DNA from: a bacterium
GTDB lineage: Bacteria; Desulfobacterota; Deferrimicrobia; Deferrimicrobiales; Deferrimicrobiaceae
NCBI GenBank assembly: GCA_020056545.1
Contig: JAGVHM010000022.1
Location: forward strand, 1-6,408
Direction: 5' to 3'
DNA length: 6,408 nucleotides
Below, piece by piece: positions 1-5,428 of this stretch; position 1 is the stretch's first letter; each line of letters starts with the position of its first letter. The notes beneath the pieces are model-generated. The model was not told the origin of the DNA. It searched no databases and saw nothing but the letters and a program-made list of their open reading frames with translations. Both the position numbers and the translations under genes were made by a program.

Positions 1-1037
1 ACCTCGAGGGAGTGGGTGTAGATGTTCTGCCCGTACGAGGTCCGGTACTTCAGCTTCCCGATAAGCTTGATCAGCTCGGGATGGATCCCGTGTAGCCCGA
101 GGTCGAAGAGCGCCTGCTCACCCGCCTCCCGGATCAGTTCATCGACCTCCTTTGTCACCTTCTCGACCGTCTCCTCGATCCTCGCCGGGTGGATCCGGCC
201 GTCCTGGACAAGCCGCGTGAGCGCGATGCGGGCTACCTCCCTGCGCACGGGATTGAACCCGGAGAGGATGACGGCCTCGGGCGTGTCGTCGATTATGATG
301 TCGACCCCGGTCGCCGCTTCGAACGCACGGATATTGCGACCCTCCCGTCCGATGATCCGCCCCTTCATCTCTTCGGAGGGGAGCGGCACCGCCGAGACGA
401 CGTGCTCGGCGACGTAATCCGCCGCGTACCGCTGCACGGCGAGGGAAATCATCTTCCGCCCCTTCTGCGCAGCCTCCTCCTTGAACTCTTCATCCATGGC
501 GCGGATCTTCTTCGCGGCTTCCATCCTGGCCTCGTTGGTCACCATTTCGACCAGCTCCGTTTTCGCCTGCTCGGAGGTCACCCCCGCGATGCGCTCCAGG
601 TTCTCCTTCGCCTTACTTATGTCCTCACGCAACTCGCCTTGCTGCGCCTCGACTTTCTTCGACTGCTCGGCCAGCTCTTTTTCCTTCTTCCCGAACTCCT
701 GGGACCTGGCTTCAAGCGCCTCTGTCTTCCTGTCGAGTTGGTCCTCCTTCTGGAGGAGGCGCTTTTCCAGCTGGGAGATCTCGTTCTTACGTTCGCGCGT
801 CTCGCGCTCGAAGTCGAGCTTGACCTGGAGCTGGTAATCCTTGGCCTGAAGGGCCGCTTCCTTGAGAATATTCTCCGCATCTTTCTTCGCGCTCTGCCGG
901 ATTTCCTCGGCCTGCGCCGACCCGGCGCGCGCCTTGTCTTCCGCCAAGCGCTTTTTCACGATAAGGAAAACCACGACCAGCCCGAGGGCCGCCGCCAGAC
1001 CTGCAAGCGCCGTCATGACGATCATGTCCGTATTCAA
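1..1037 (-). CDS. rny: Ribonuclease Y, N-terminal two thirds (cut by window edge)
   Basis: RNase Y is a membrane-anchored endoribonuclease that starts mRNA decay. About 345 residues are visible of a family length near 520. Residues 6-27 form one hydrophobic N-terminal membrane helix, followed by a basic KKR stop-transfer. Residues of about 30-200 are a charged, Glu/Lys/Gln-rich coiled coil. A KH RNA-binding domain follows, with its GxxG loop read as GREG at residues 230-233 ([14 protein letters not shown]). The frame leaves the window in [11 protein letters not shown], where the HD domain begins; its first conserved His is visible, but the HD pair is outside. The start chosen is a TTG at 1037, because AAGGAGG lies 5 bases upstream (1043-1049); the next in-frame ATG (1025) is 17 bases from that site. 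fau ends 22 bases upstream, so co-transcription is likely. The frame is open throughout. Identification is firm; the start codon is an inference. Confidence 0.95.
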   Translation of the reverse strand, partial: MNTDMIVMTALAGLAAALGLVVVFLIVKKRLAEDKARAGSAQAEEIRQSAKKDAENILKEAALQAKDYQLQVKLDFERETRERKNEISQLEKRLLQKEDQLDRKTEALEARSQEFGKKEKELAEQSKKVEAQQGELREDISKAKENLERIAGVTSEQAKTELVEMVTNEARMEAAKKIRAMDEEFKEEAAQKGRKMISLAVQRYAADYVAEHVVSAVPLPSEEMKGRIIGREGRNIRAFEAATGVDIIIDDTPEAVILSGFNPVRREVARIALTRLVQDGRIHPARIEETVEKVTKEVDELIREAGEQALFDLGLHGIHPELIKLIGKLKYRTSYGQNIYTHSLE

Positions 1038-1042
1038 AGAAG

Positions 1043-1049
1043 CCTCCTT
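1043..1049 (-). promoter_or_regulatory. Ribosome binding site of rny, deciding a TTG start
   Basis: AAGGAGG on the minus strand is the clearest Shine-Dalgarno sequence in the window. It lies 5 bases before TTG (1037-1035) and 17 bases before the first in-frame ATG (1025-1023). The spacing favours TTG as the rny start, giving an N-terminus of MNTDMIVM. The site falls in the short fau-rny gap, so rny can be translated independently of fau. Confidence 0.7.
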
Positions 1050-1059
1050 GGTAACGCAT

Positions 1060-1668
1060 CTATTTTATGTGCCCATCGCGGCGCGCCCGGGGAACCCGGA
1101 TGACGCCGTCCTCCGTCACGACCGCGTCCACCGGAACGTCCCAGGCGTCTACAGGGACTTCCGGCAGCAACTGCCGTGAAAACGCCAGGCCTACCGTATT
1201 CGCGGAACCAGCCAGATCGGCCAGGAACCTGTCATAGTAGCCGTATCCTCTTCCGAGGCGCCTGCCCATGGAGTCGAACGCGACCCCGGGGACGACGACC
1301 AGATCGAACCCGCTCCGCAGCCCTTCCATCCCCGGAGAAATACGCGGCTCCATGAGCCCGTACTTCCCGCGGACCCAGATGTCAGGGCTGCCGTTCCGAT
1401 AGAAGGAGAGTTTCCCGTCTTCCATGACCCGGGGATATAGAAGCTCCACACCCGCACCCAGATACATGGCCCGGATAAGTTCCGTACCGACTTCCCCCGG
1501 GATGGCCGCGTACAACGCGACCCGTCCTCCCGGCACGGGAGGAAAGGCGGCAAGGAACCGCCGTTGAACCTCGAGGCTCCTGCCGGCGAGATTCTTTTCC
1601 TCGGCGCCCGCGCGGGTGCGCCCCCGCTCGGACCGGCGAAGCTCTGCCTTCCGCTTTGCCATAAGCAT
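1060..1668 (-). CDS. fau: 5-formyltetrahydrofolate cyclo-ligase (5,10-methenyl-THF synthetase)
   Basis: This cytoplasmic enzyme uses ATP to convert 5-formyl-THF to 5,10-methenyl-THF, returning the folate to the one-carbon pool. The 202-residue protein is normal family length. Family motifs seen are YGLMEP (103-108), VPGVAFD (126-132), the Gly/Tyr-rich nucleotide-binding stretch [15 protein letters not shown] (135-149), AFSRQL (162-167) and [10 protein letters not shown] (177-186). The N-terminus is Lys/Arg-rich, as expected for the family's KxxxR start region. There are two candidate start codons, ATG at 1668 and ATG at 1662. Neither has a strong Shine-Dalgarno; GGCGG six bases upstream of the first is the best available. 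The gene lies downstream of 6S RNA, the same ssrS-fau pairing known from E. coli (ygfA), and its leader holds an inverted-repeat element. rny follows after 22 bases. Confidence 0.94.
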   Translation of the reverse strand: MLMAKRKAELRRSERGRTRAGAEEKNLAGRSLEVQRRFLAAFPPVPGGRVALYAAIPGEVGTELIRAMYLGAGVELLYPRVMEDGKLSFYRNGSPDIWVRGKYGLMEPRISPGMEGLRSGFDLVVVPGVAFDSMGRRLGRGYGYYDRFLADLAGSANTVGLAFSRQLLPEVPVDAWDVPVDAVVTEDGVIRVPRARRDGHIK

Positions 1669-1709
1669 GAAAAAACCGCCGTTTTCGGGAATGACGGGGT
1701 AGGCAGGAA

Positions 1710-1797
1710 CCGCGAATAAGGCGATGCGGCAGGTCGATGAAACCCCGCACCGCTACGACTAAACCGCTATGGCAAAACGACCTGACCTTATTCGTGG
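1710..1797 (-). repeat. 88-bp inverted-repeat element in the fau leader
   Basis: The ends CCACGAATAAGG and CCTTATTCGCGG (minus strand) pair at 11 of 12 positions. Inside them, CAGGTCG (1784-1778) can pair with CGACCTG (1736-1730). GCGGTGCGG just upstream of CGACCTG can pair with CCGCATCGC just downstream of it, with one G-U pair. The two inner helices cross each other, so they are either alternatives or a pseudoknot enclosed by the outer stem. TAGCGGT occurs twice in the middle. The element ends 41 bases before the fau start and begins about 70 bases after 6S RNA. It could be a cis-regulatory leader structure of fau or a small dispersed palindromic repeat (MITE- or REP-like). I do not recognise it as a named riboswitch. 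No coding frame is evident in it. Confidence 0.7.
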
Positions 1798-1868
1798 ACG
1801 AACGTCACAAAACCCTTTTCCTGCACCCCGAATCTATATAAACGCCGCCTTCCGCGGAGATTGCATGT

Positions 1869-2052
1869 AAAAACCCCTGCGCTGTGCCGTGTCGACAGTC
1901 GAGTCGAACCTGGCTCTCACCAGGTGGGCTCCCTGATTGTGACGGCTTCAGGCTTCCCCCGGCGGGGGCATGCGCACCGCCGTCAGGACGGGATCCCTTT
2001 CTACGTGTGTTGGCTCAAACTCTCCCGCCAATCACGCGCACGACAGGGGTTA
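1869..2052 (-). ncRNA. ssrS: 6S RNA
   Basis: 6S RNA mimics an open promoter and sequesters housekeeping RNA polymerase, usually in slow growth. The ends pair as a closing stem: AACCCCTG (2051-2044) with CAGGGGTT (1879-1872), then GTGC/GCAC and CGTG/CACG after small loops. A T-run to 1869 fits a 3' end, giving about 184 nt, the usual size. Recognisable parts are TGAGCCAA on the 5' side (E. coli TGAGCCGA, the product-RNA template), GCATG before a CCCCC-GCC-GGGGG hairpin (1956-1968) followed by AAGCCT (E. coli GCATGCTCGG...CCGAGAAGCCT), and CCTGG-TGAGAG-CCAGG where E. coli has its CCTTGAACC hairpin. Its position between zapA and fau matches E. coli zapA-ssrS-fau. No promoter is evident just upstream, so it may be processed from a zapA transcript. 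Ends are estimates, good to a few bases. Confidence 0.87.
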
Positions 2053-2071
2053 ACCGACCTTGCCTCCACTT

Positions 2072-2353
2072 TCATTTCAACGCGCTGTCCAGCGCGTCCA
2101 GGAGATCTCTGCTCTTCTGCTCGAGGAGCTTCTTTTCCTCGTCCTGCTTTCCCCGAAGCTCCAGGACTTCGTCAGCCAGCTTCATCGCCGCCAGCATGAC
2201 TACGTTCAGGTAGTTCGTGGTCGCGCCGGATTTCTGCACCTCGCGAACCCTCTCGTTGAGAAGCTCGCTCAGGCGCGCCATATGGTCCGCCGACCGGTCC
2301 GTTTTCACGGCCAGCGAGTACCCGGCGATGTTCACGTCGTACCGGTTGCTCAT
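2072..2353 (-). CDS. zapA: Cell division protein ZapA
   Basis: ZapA binds FtsZ in the cytoplasm and bundles its protofilaments, stabilising the division ring. The 93-residue protein opens with the typical small globular head (RYDVNIAGYSLAVKTD, residues 4-19, then the helix around DHMARLSELLNERV). It ends in a long helix from about 40 on; residues 63-93 (ELRGKQDEEKKLLEQKSRD...) form the dimerising coiled coil. Length and layout fit the family. The ATG at 2353 is preferred because GAAGGGG precedes it directly, although the spacing is very short. An in-frame TTG at 2362 would add three residues. A TATAAT (2369-2374) sits just upstream, so zapA may have its own transcript with a very short leader. 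A zapB-like gene lies 32 bases upstream and 6S RNA starts about 20 bases downstream of the stop. Confidence 0.93.
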   Translation of the reverse strand: MSNRYDVNIAGYSLAVKTDRSADHMARLSELLNERVREVQKSGATTNYLNVVMLAAMKLADEVLELRGKQDEEKKLLEQKSRDLLDALDSALK

Positions 2354-2368
2354 CCCCTTCAATTACCC

Positions 2369-2396
2369 ATTATACATTCGAACCGTCACAACTCAA
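2369..2396 (-). promoter_or_regulatory. Possible sigma-70 promoter for zapA and possibly ssrS
   Basis: On the minus strand TTGAGT (2396-2391) and a perfect TATAAT (2374-2369) are separated by 16 bases. The -35 part overlaps the last codons of the zapB-like gene. The predicted start of transcription, near 2362, would leave only about 9 untranslated bases before the zapA ATG. A transcript from here would also carry 6S RNA, which has no obvious promoter of its own. The -10 match is exact in GC-rich DNA, but the -35 matches only four of six bases. Confidence 0.38.
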
Positions 2397-2610
2397 TGGT
2401 TTCGAGGCGCGACATTATCTTATCCACTCTCGACCGGATCTGGTTCCGCTCATTGGTCAATTCGGTGACCTTGCGGGAGAGCTCCTTCGCCTCCGTCTTC
2501 TTCTGTTCCAGCTGCGCTGAAAGGTCCGCGTTCTGCCCTTTCAGGGTCGACACCAACCCTACAAGATCGTTGATCTTTTTTTCGATCAGGACAAAGGATT
2601 CATCCGCCAT
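2386..2610 (-). CDS. zapB: ZapB-like cell division coiled-coil protein
   Basis: This 74-residue protein is almost entirely a predicted coiled coil. Leu, Ile and Val recur at heptad spacing from about residue 7 to 72 (IEKKINDLVGLVSTLK, then LSAQLEQKK, LSRKVTELTNE, VDKIMSRLETIEL), with no Cys, Pro or membrane segment. Size and composition match ZapB (about 80 residues in E. coli), a cytoplasmic partner of ZapA that thickens the FtsZ ring. The position directly upstream of zapA supports that role. Coiled-coil sequences are low in information, so the family call rests partly on context. The start is the ATG at 2610; GGAGGG lies about 13 bases upstream, further than usual, and no other in-frame start is available nearby. 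A two-gene zapB-zapA unit is likely. Confidence 0.75.
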   Translation of the reverse strand: MADESFVLIEKKINDLVGLVSTLKGQNADLSAQLEQKKTEAKELSRKVTELTNERNQIRSRVDKIMSRLETIEL

Positions 2611-2649
2611 CTTCCGGGTTCTCCCTCCATGATGTTCGTCGATAGATTT

Positions 2650-2678
2650 AAACTAACCCTTCCCGTCCGCAGGGTCAA
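2650..2678 (-). promoter_or_regulatory. Weak promoter candidate upstream of zapB-like
   Basis: TTGACC (2678-2673) matches the -35 consensus at five of six bases. It is followed after 17 bases by TAGTTT (2655-2650), which matches the -10 consensus at only three of six. It lies in the 88-base gap after the phosphate transporter, which is the only gap upstream of the zap genes. The evidence is thin and the call is tentative. Confidence 0.22.
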
Positions 2679-2698
2679 TCGCCAAGGGACCCGCCGTC

Positions 2699-4315
2699 CT
2701 ACTCCTCTATCTGCACGATGTTGTGGGCGATAGCAGCGCAGTGCGAAGCTATCACCTTCCAGGCGGAAAGAATGTCGAGGTGGGCCGCGCTCGATTCCAG
2801 GGATTCCTGCATCCCCTTCCGAAGGCGGTTGATATGGGCGAGACGCAGGTCCCGTTCCGCCTGGCTGACCGCTTTCTTGCGGGCTATCACATTCCCCGCC
2901 GCCTTCCTGTCGCGCGTAACGAAAGCGGAGATCGCCTCCCTGCACATCTCCTCCACTTCCAGCATGAATGACTGAAGCTCCTTCGCCCCCTCCTCGGAAA
3001 AGCGCTGGCCCCTCTCCGCCATCCGGCGCACGTGGTCCCCGAGCGTCTTGTCTACGAAGTCTCCGATATTCTCGAGGTCGGAGACGATGGCGATGTACGC
3101 CACCGCGCGGTTCGTCTGCTCCGAATCGAGCGTGCCCTCGCCCAGCGCCGACAGGAACACCTTGAACTCGCGTGTCAACTCGTCGACGTCGTCATCCATG
3201 ATGCGGATGCGTTCGGCGATCTCCTCGCTTACCTCGCGGACCGCCTGCCGTGCCAGCTCCTGCATCTCCTGGATCATGTCCGCGATCCTGATGATCTCGC
3301 GGGCCACCTGCCCGAGCGCCGCCCCGGCGACCGGAAGGTGGTTCCGGTCCAGATACATCGGCTTTCCCCTCGGGGCCTTCTCCTTCTTTTCCGGCATCAT
3401 CCCGGCAAGCAGCGAGGCGATCCTGGGCGCCAGAGGGAAAAAGACCGCCGCGAGCGAAAGGTTGAACAGCGTGTGCGCGTTTGCGACGATCCGGGAAGGA
3501 TCGGGTGACAGCAGGGACAATAATCTCTGGGTCGGGGCGAAGAACGGCAGGAACAGCAGGGCCCCCGTGATTTTCATCAGCACGTGCCCCCACGCAACCC
3601 GTTTCCCATCGGCTGCCAGGCCTGAAGAGGCGATGAACGCCACCGACGAACCTCCGACATTCGCTCCCAGAACCATCGGAAGGACCGCGGAAACCGGCAA
3701 CACCCCTTCCTGGGTGAATGCGATCAGCAGGATCATCACCGCGGTGCTGCTCTGGAACAGTGCGCTGAGAAACAATCCCCAAACGAAGGCAACCAGGGGC
3801 GCACCGCCCAGATCCATCATCAGTGAGCGCAGGCTCGCCACTTCACCCATGCCGCCCGCCGCGCCCGAGAGGAACTTGAGCGACAGAAGCATGAAACCGA
3901 TTCCCAACAGCCCCTGCCCGACCGCCCGCACCTTGGGCTTTCTCCCCCACAGATAGAGGAAAATGCCCGACGAGAGCACCGGGAATGCGTAGGTATAAAT
4001 GCGGAAGGAGAGGACCTGGACTATCAGCGTGCTTCCGAGATCGGCGCCGAGGACGACCGAAAGCGACTGGACAAGAGGCAGAGGCGATATTTCCGCGAAT
4101 GATACGAGGAGGGTGACGACCGCCCCGGAGCTCTGCAGCAGCGCGGTCCCGGCGACTCCCGCGCCGAATCCCCCGAGGCGGCTGCGGCCCGGCGAGGACC
4201 ACCACCCCTTCATGCCCGCGCCGAAGGCGAGCTCGAACCCCTGCCCCGTGATGCGGACGCTGTACAGGAGCAGGAAGGCCCCTCCAAGCACCTGCAGGAA
4301 AAGGTTGTCGATCAT
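2699..4315 (-). CDS. Na+/phosphate cotransporter family protein with C-terminal PhoU-like domain
   Basis: This is an inner-membrane sodium-coupled phosphate transporter of the NptA/YjbB type. Of 538 residues, about 1-305 hold two inverted Na/Pi-cotransporter repeats, each with the diagnostic QSS motif (QSSGAVVTLL at 61-70; QSSTAVMILL at 188-197) and a matching VLGADLGSTL (88-97) or VLGANVGGSS (216-225). Hydrophobic helices alternate through this half. Residues of about 330-538 are soluble and helical, with a PhoU-like pattern: DLENIGDF at 413-420 and AHLDILSAWKVIASH towards the end. In E. coli the YjbB homologue (similar size) is linked to phosphate export. The direction here cannot be told from sequence. 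The ATG at 4315 opens directly into the first membrane helix. The frame is also open upstream into ftsY, but that reading would add a non-family tail. There is no Shine-Dalgarno, and only 13 bases separate it from the ftsY stop, so translational coupling is likely. Confidence 0.94.
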   Translation of the reverse strand: MIDNLFLQVLGGAFLLLYSVRITGQGFELAFGAGMKGWWSSPGRSRLGGFGAGVAGTALLQSSGAVVTLLVSFAEISPLPLVQSLSVVLGADLGSTLIVQVLSFRIYTYAFPVLSSGIFLYLWGRKPKVRAVGQGLLGIGFMLLSLKFLSGAAGGMGEVASLRSLMMDLGGAPLVAFVWGLFLSALFQSSTAVMILLIAFTQEGVLPVSAVLPMVLGANVGGSSVAFIASSGLAADGKRVAWGHVLMKITGALLFLPFFAPTQRLLSLLSPDPSRIVANAHTLFNLSLAAVFFPLAPRIASLLAGMMPEKKEKAPRGKPMYLDRNHLPVAGAALGQVAREIIRIADMIQEMQELARQAVREVSEEIAERIRIMDDDVDELTREFKVFLSALGEGTLDSEQTNRAVAYIAIVSDLENIGDFVDKTLGDHVRRMAERGQRFSEEGAKELQSFMLEVEEMCREAISAFVTRDRKAAGNVIARKKAVSQAERDLRLAHINRLRKGMQESLESSAAHLDILSAWKVIASHCAAIAHNIVQIEE

Positions 4316-4328
4316 GGAATGAGGAAAA

Positions 4329-5255
4329 TCAGAATAGCGCTTCGGCGAAGGCCGAAGCATCGAAAGGACGCAGGTCTTCGACGGACTCGCCGACGCCGAT
4401 GAACCGGACCGGGGCATCTATTTCCCGGGAGACAGAGAGCACCACTCCGCCCTTCGCGGTGCCGTCGAGCTTCGTGAGGACGAGCCCCGTCACCCCGGTG
4501 AACTCCCGGAAGGCCTTCGCCTGAGCGATCGCGTTGCGCCCGTTGGTGGCGTCGAGCACCAGCAGCACCTCGTGCGGCGCTCCCGGCATTTCCCTTCCGA
4601 TGACCCGGACCATTTTCCGCATTTCCTCCATGAGGTGGGACTTCGTGTGGAGCCGCCCCGCGGTGTCGACAAGGACCGCGTGGAGCCCCCTGGCCTTCGC
4701 GGCCCTGACGGCGTCGTATGCGACCGCGGAGGAATCGGAGCCCTCCTTGTGCTGCACGAAATCCGAGCCTGTCCGTTCCGCCCAGATCTTAAGCTGCTCG
4801 ATCGCCGCCGCACGGAAAGTGTCGCCCGCCGCCAGCAGGGCGGGATGCCCCTGTTCCTTCAGCCAATGCGCGACTTTCCCGATTGTCGTCGTCTTCCCGA
4901 CCCCGTTCACGCCGACGACGAGTATGACGACGGGGTACGGAGGCCTTACATCGAGGGGTACCATCCTGGGAGCGAGCGTCTCCGTAATCATCGCGCGCAG
5001 CGCCGCCCGTAGCGCCTCCGTGTCAGGGAGCTCCCCGTGGCGCCACTTCCCCCGCAGCGCATCCACATATTCCCTCGCAAGCGGCGCCCCCGCATCCGCC
5101 AGTATGAGCGCCTCCTCCAGCCCGGTCAGGACCGCCTCGTCGACAGGCCCTATCCCGCGCGCGACCGCCTCCACGTTCATAAGGAGCAGCTCGCGCGTCT
5201 TGGACAGCCCCGCTTTCAGGCGGGAGAGGAAGGAATCGGCCGGCCTAGCCCGCAT
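4329..5255 (-). CDS. ftsY: Signal recognition particle receptor FtsY
   Basis: FtsY is the SRP receptor GTPase that docks ribosome-SRP complexes at the inner membrane for SecYEG-dependent insertion. The 308 residues form an N domain (about 8-100, starting SFLSRLKAGLSKTRELL) and a G domain: P-loop GVNGVGKT (115-122), GDTFRAAA (144-151), DTAGR (197-201), TKLDGTAKGG (261-270), and closing FIGVGE plus DLRPFD (285-299). The acidic A domain of E. coli FtsY is absent, as in many short FtsYs; membrane contact would rely on the N-terminal amphipathic helix. The ATG at 5255 has GGTGAG upstream and places the N domain correctly. Unusually, this start codon, its upstream purine-rich site and the next two codons lie inside the arm of a 180-bp palindrome, so initiation could be limited by RNA folding. 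smc is directly upstream and the phosphate transporter follows 13 bases after the stop. Confidence 0.98.
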   Translation of the reverse strand: MRARPADSFLSRLKAGLSKTRELLLMNVEAVARGIGPVDEAVLTGLEEALILADAGAPLAREYVDALRGKWRHGELPDTEALRAALRAMITETLAPRMVPLDVRPPYPVVILVVGVNGVGKTTTIGKVAHWLKEQGHPALLAAGDTFRAAAIEQLKIWAERTGSDFVQHKEGSDSSAVAYDAVRAAKARGLHAVLVDTAGRLHTKSHLMEEMRKMVRVIGREMPGAPHEVLLVLDATNGRNAIAQAKAFREFTGVTGLVLTKLDGTAKGGVVLSVSREIDAPVRFIGVGESVEDLRPFDASAFAEALF

Positions 5256-5426
5256 TTCTCACCAAGCTTCTGCGGCGGCGGCGGATACGGGCATGTCTCC
5301 TGCGTTGCGCTCGGTCGGGCTCCTCGACGTAGTTTTAACTACGTCTCCGGGGCCCTCGGTCGCGACGCCTTGTATCCATACCCGTCTCCACCGCCTCGCG
5401 ACGAACCTTGGTGAGAAATGCGGGCT
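5247..5426. repeat. 180-bp imperfect palindrome between smc and ftsY
   Basis: The arm AGCCCGCATTTCTCACCAAG (5247-5266) has a perfect 20-bp reverse complement at 5407-5426. The arms continue inward with partial pairing: GGCGGCGGATACGGGCATG (5277-5295) matches the opposite strand of the other arm at 16 of 19 positions. The centre is a further palindrome, GACGTAGTT-TT-AACTACGTC (5326-5345). Because homology runs over the whole length, this is one mirrored unit rather than two chance repeats. It begins two bases after the smc stop and ends inside ftsY codon 3. There is no open frame of note, no transposase and no T-run. It resembles a dispersed palindromic repeat (REP/MITE type) that could form a cruciform in DNA or a long hairpin in the smc-ftsY transcript. 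Confidence 0.9.
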
Positions 5427-5428
5427 GG

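Noticed and set aside
189..1103. 304-residue plus-strand open frame
   Set aside because: It is antisense to the RNase Y coiled coil, is Leu/Arg-rich with no family features, and arises from the codon bias of the real gene.
1669..1690. AAAAC-GGCG-GTTTTTT as an intrinsic terminator before fau
   Set aside because: The stem is only five mostly A-T pairs and it ends at the fau start codon, so it is unlikely to terminate transcription.
1890..1925. tRNA-like T-arm (GGTTCGACTC on the minus strand)
   Set aside because: No 5-bp T-stem, acceptor or anticodon arm fits around it. The bases pair as the CCTGG-TGAGAG-CCAGG hairpin of 6S RNA.
1861..2213. Two overlapping plus-strand open frames of about 110 residues over the zapA-fau gap
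   Set aside because: They run through the 6S RNA and the zapA 3' end. The RNA structure explains this stretch better, and neither frame has a ribosome site or family features.
2660..2698. GGGTC/GACCC hairpin after the phosphate transporter as a terminator
   Set aside because: The stem is five pairs with an 11-base loop and no T-run follows.
3048..3956. 302-residue plus-strand open frame
   Set aside because: It lies fully antisense to the Na/Pi transporter, is low-complexity Ser/Arg-rich, and has no domain I recognise.
4316..4417. Upstream extension of the phosphate transporter by 34 residues
   Set aside because: The extension overlaps the ftsY 3' end in another frame, has no family character, and the ATG at 4315 opens directly on the first membrane helix.
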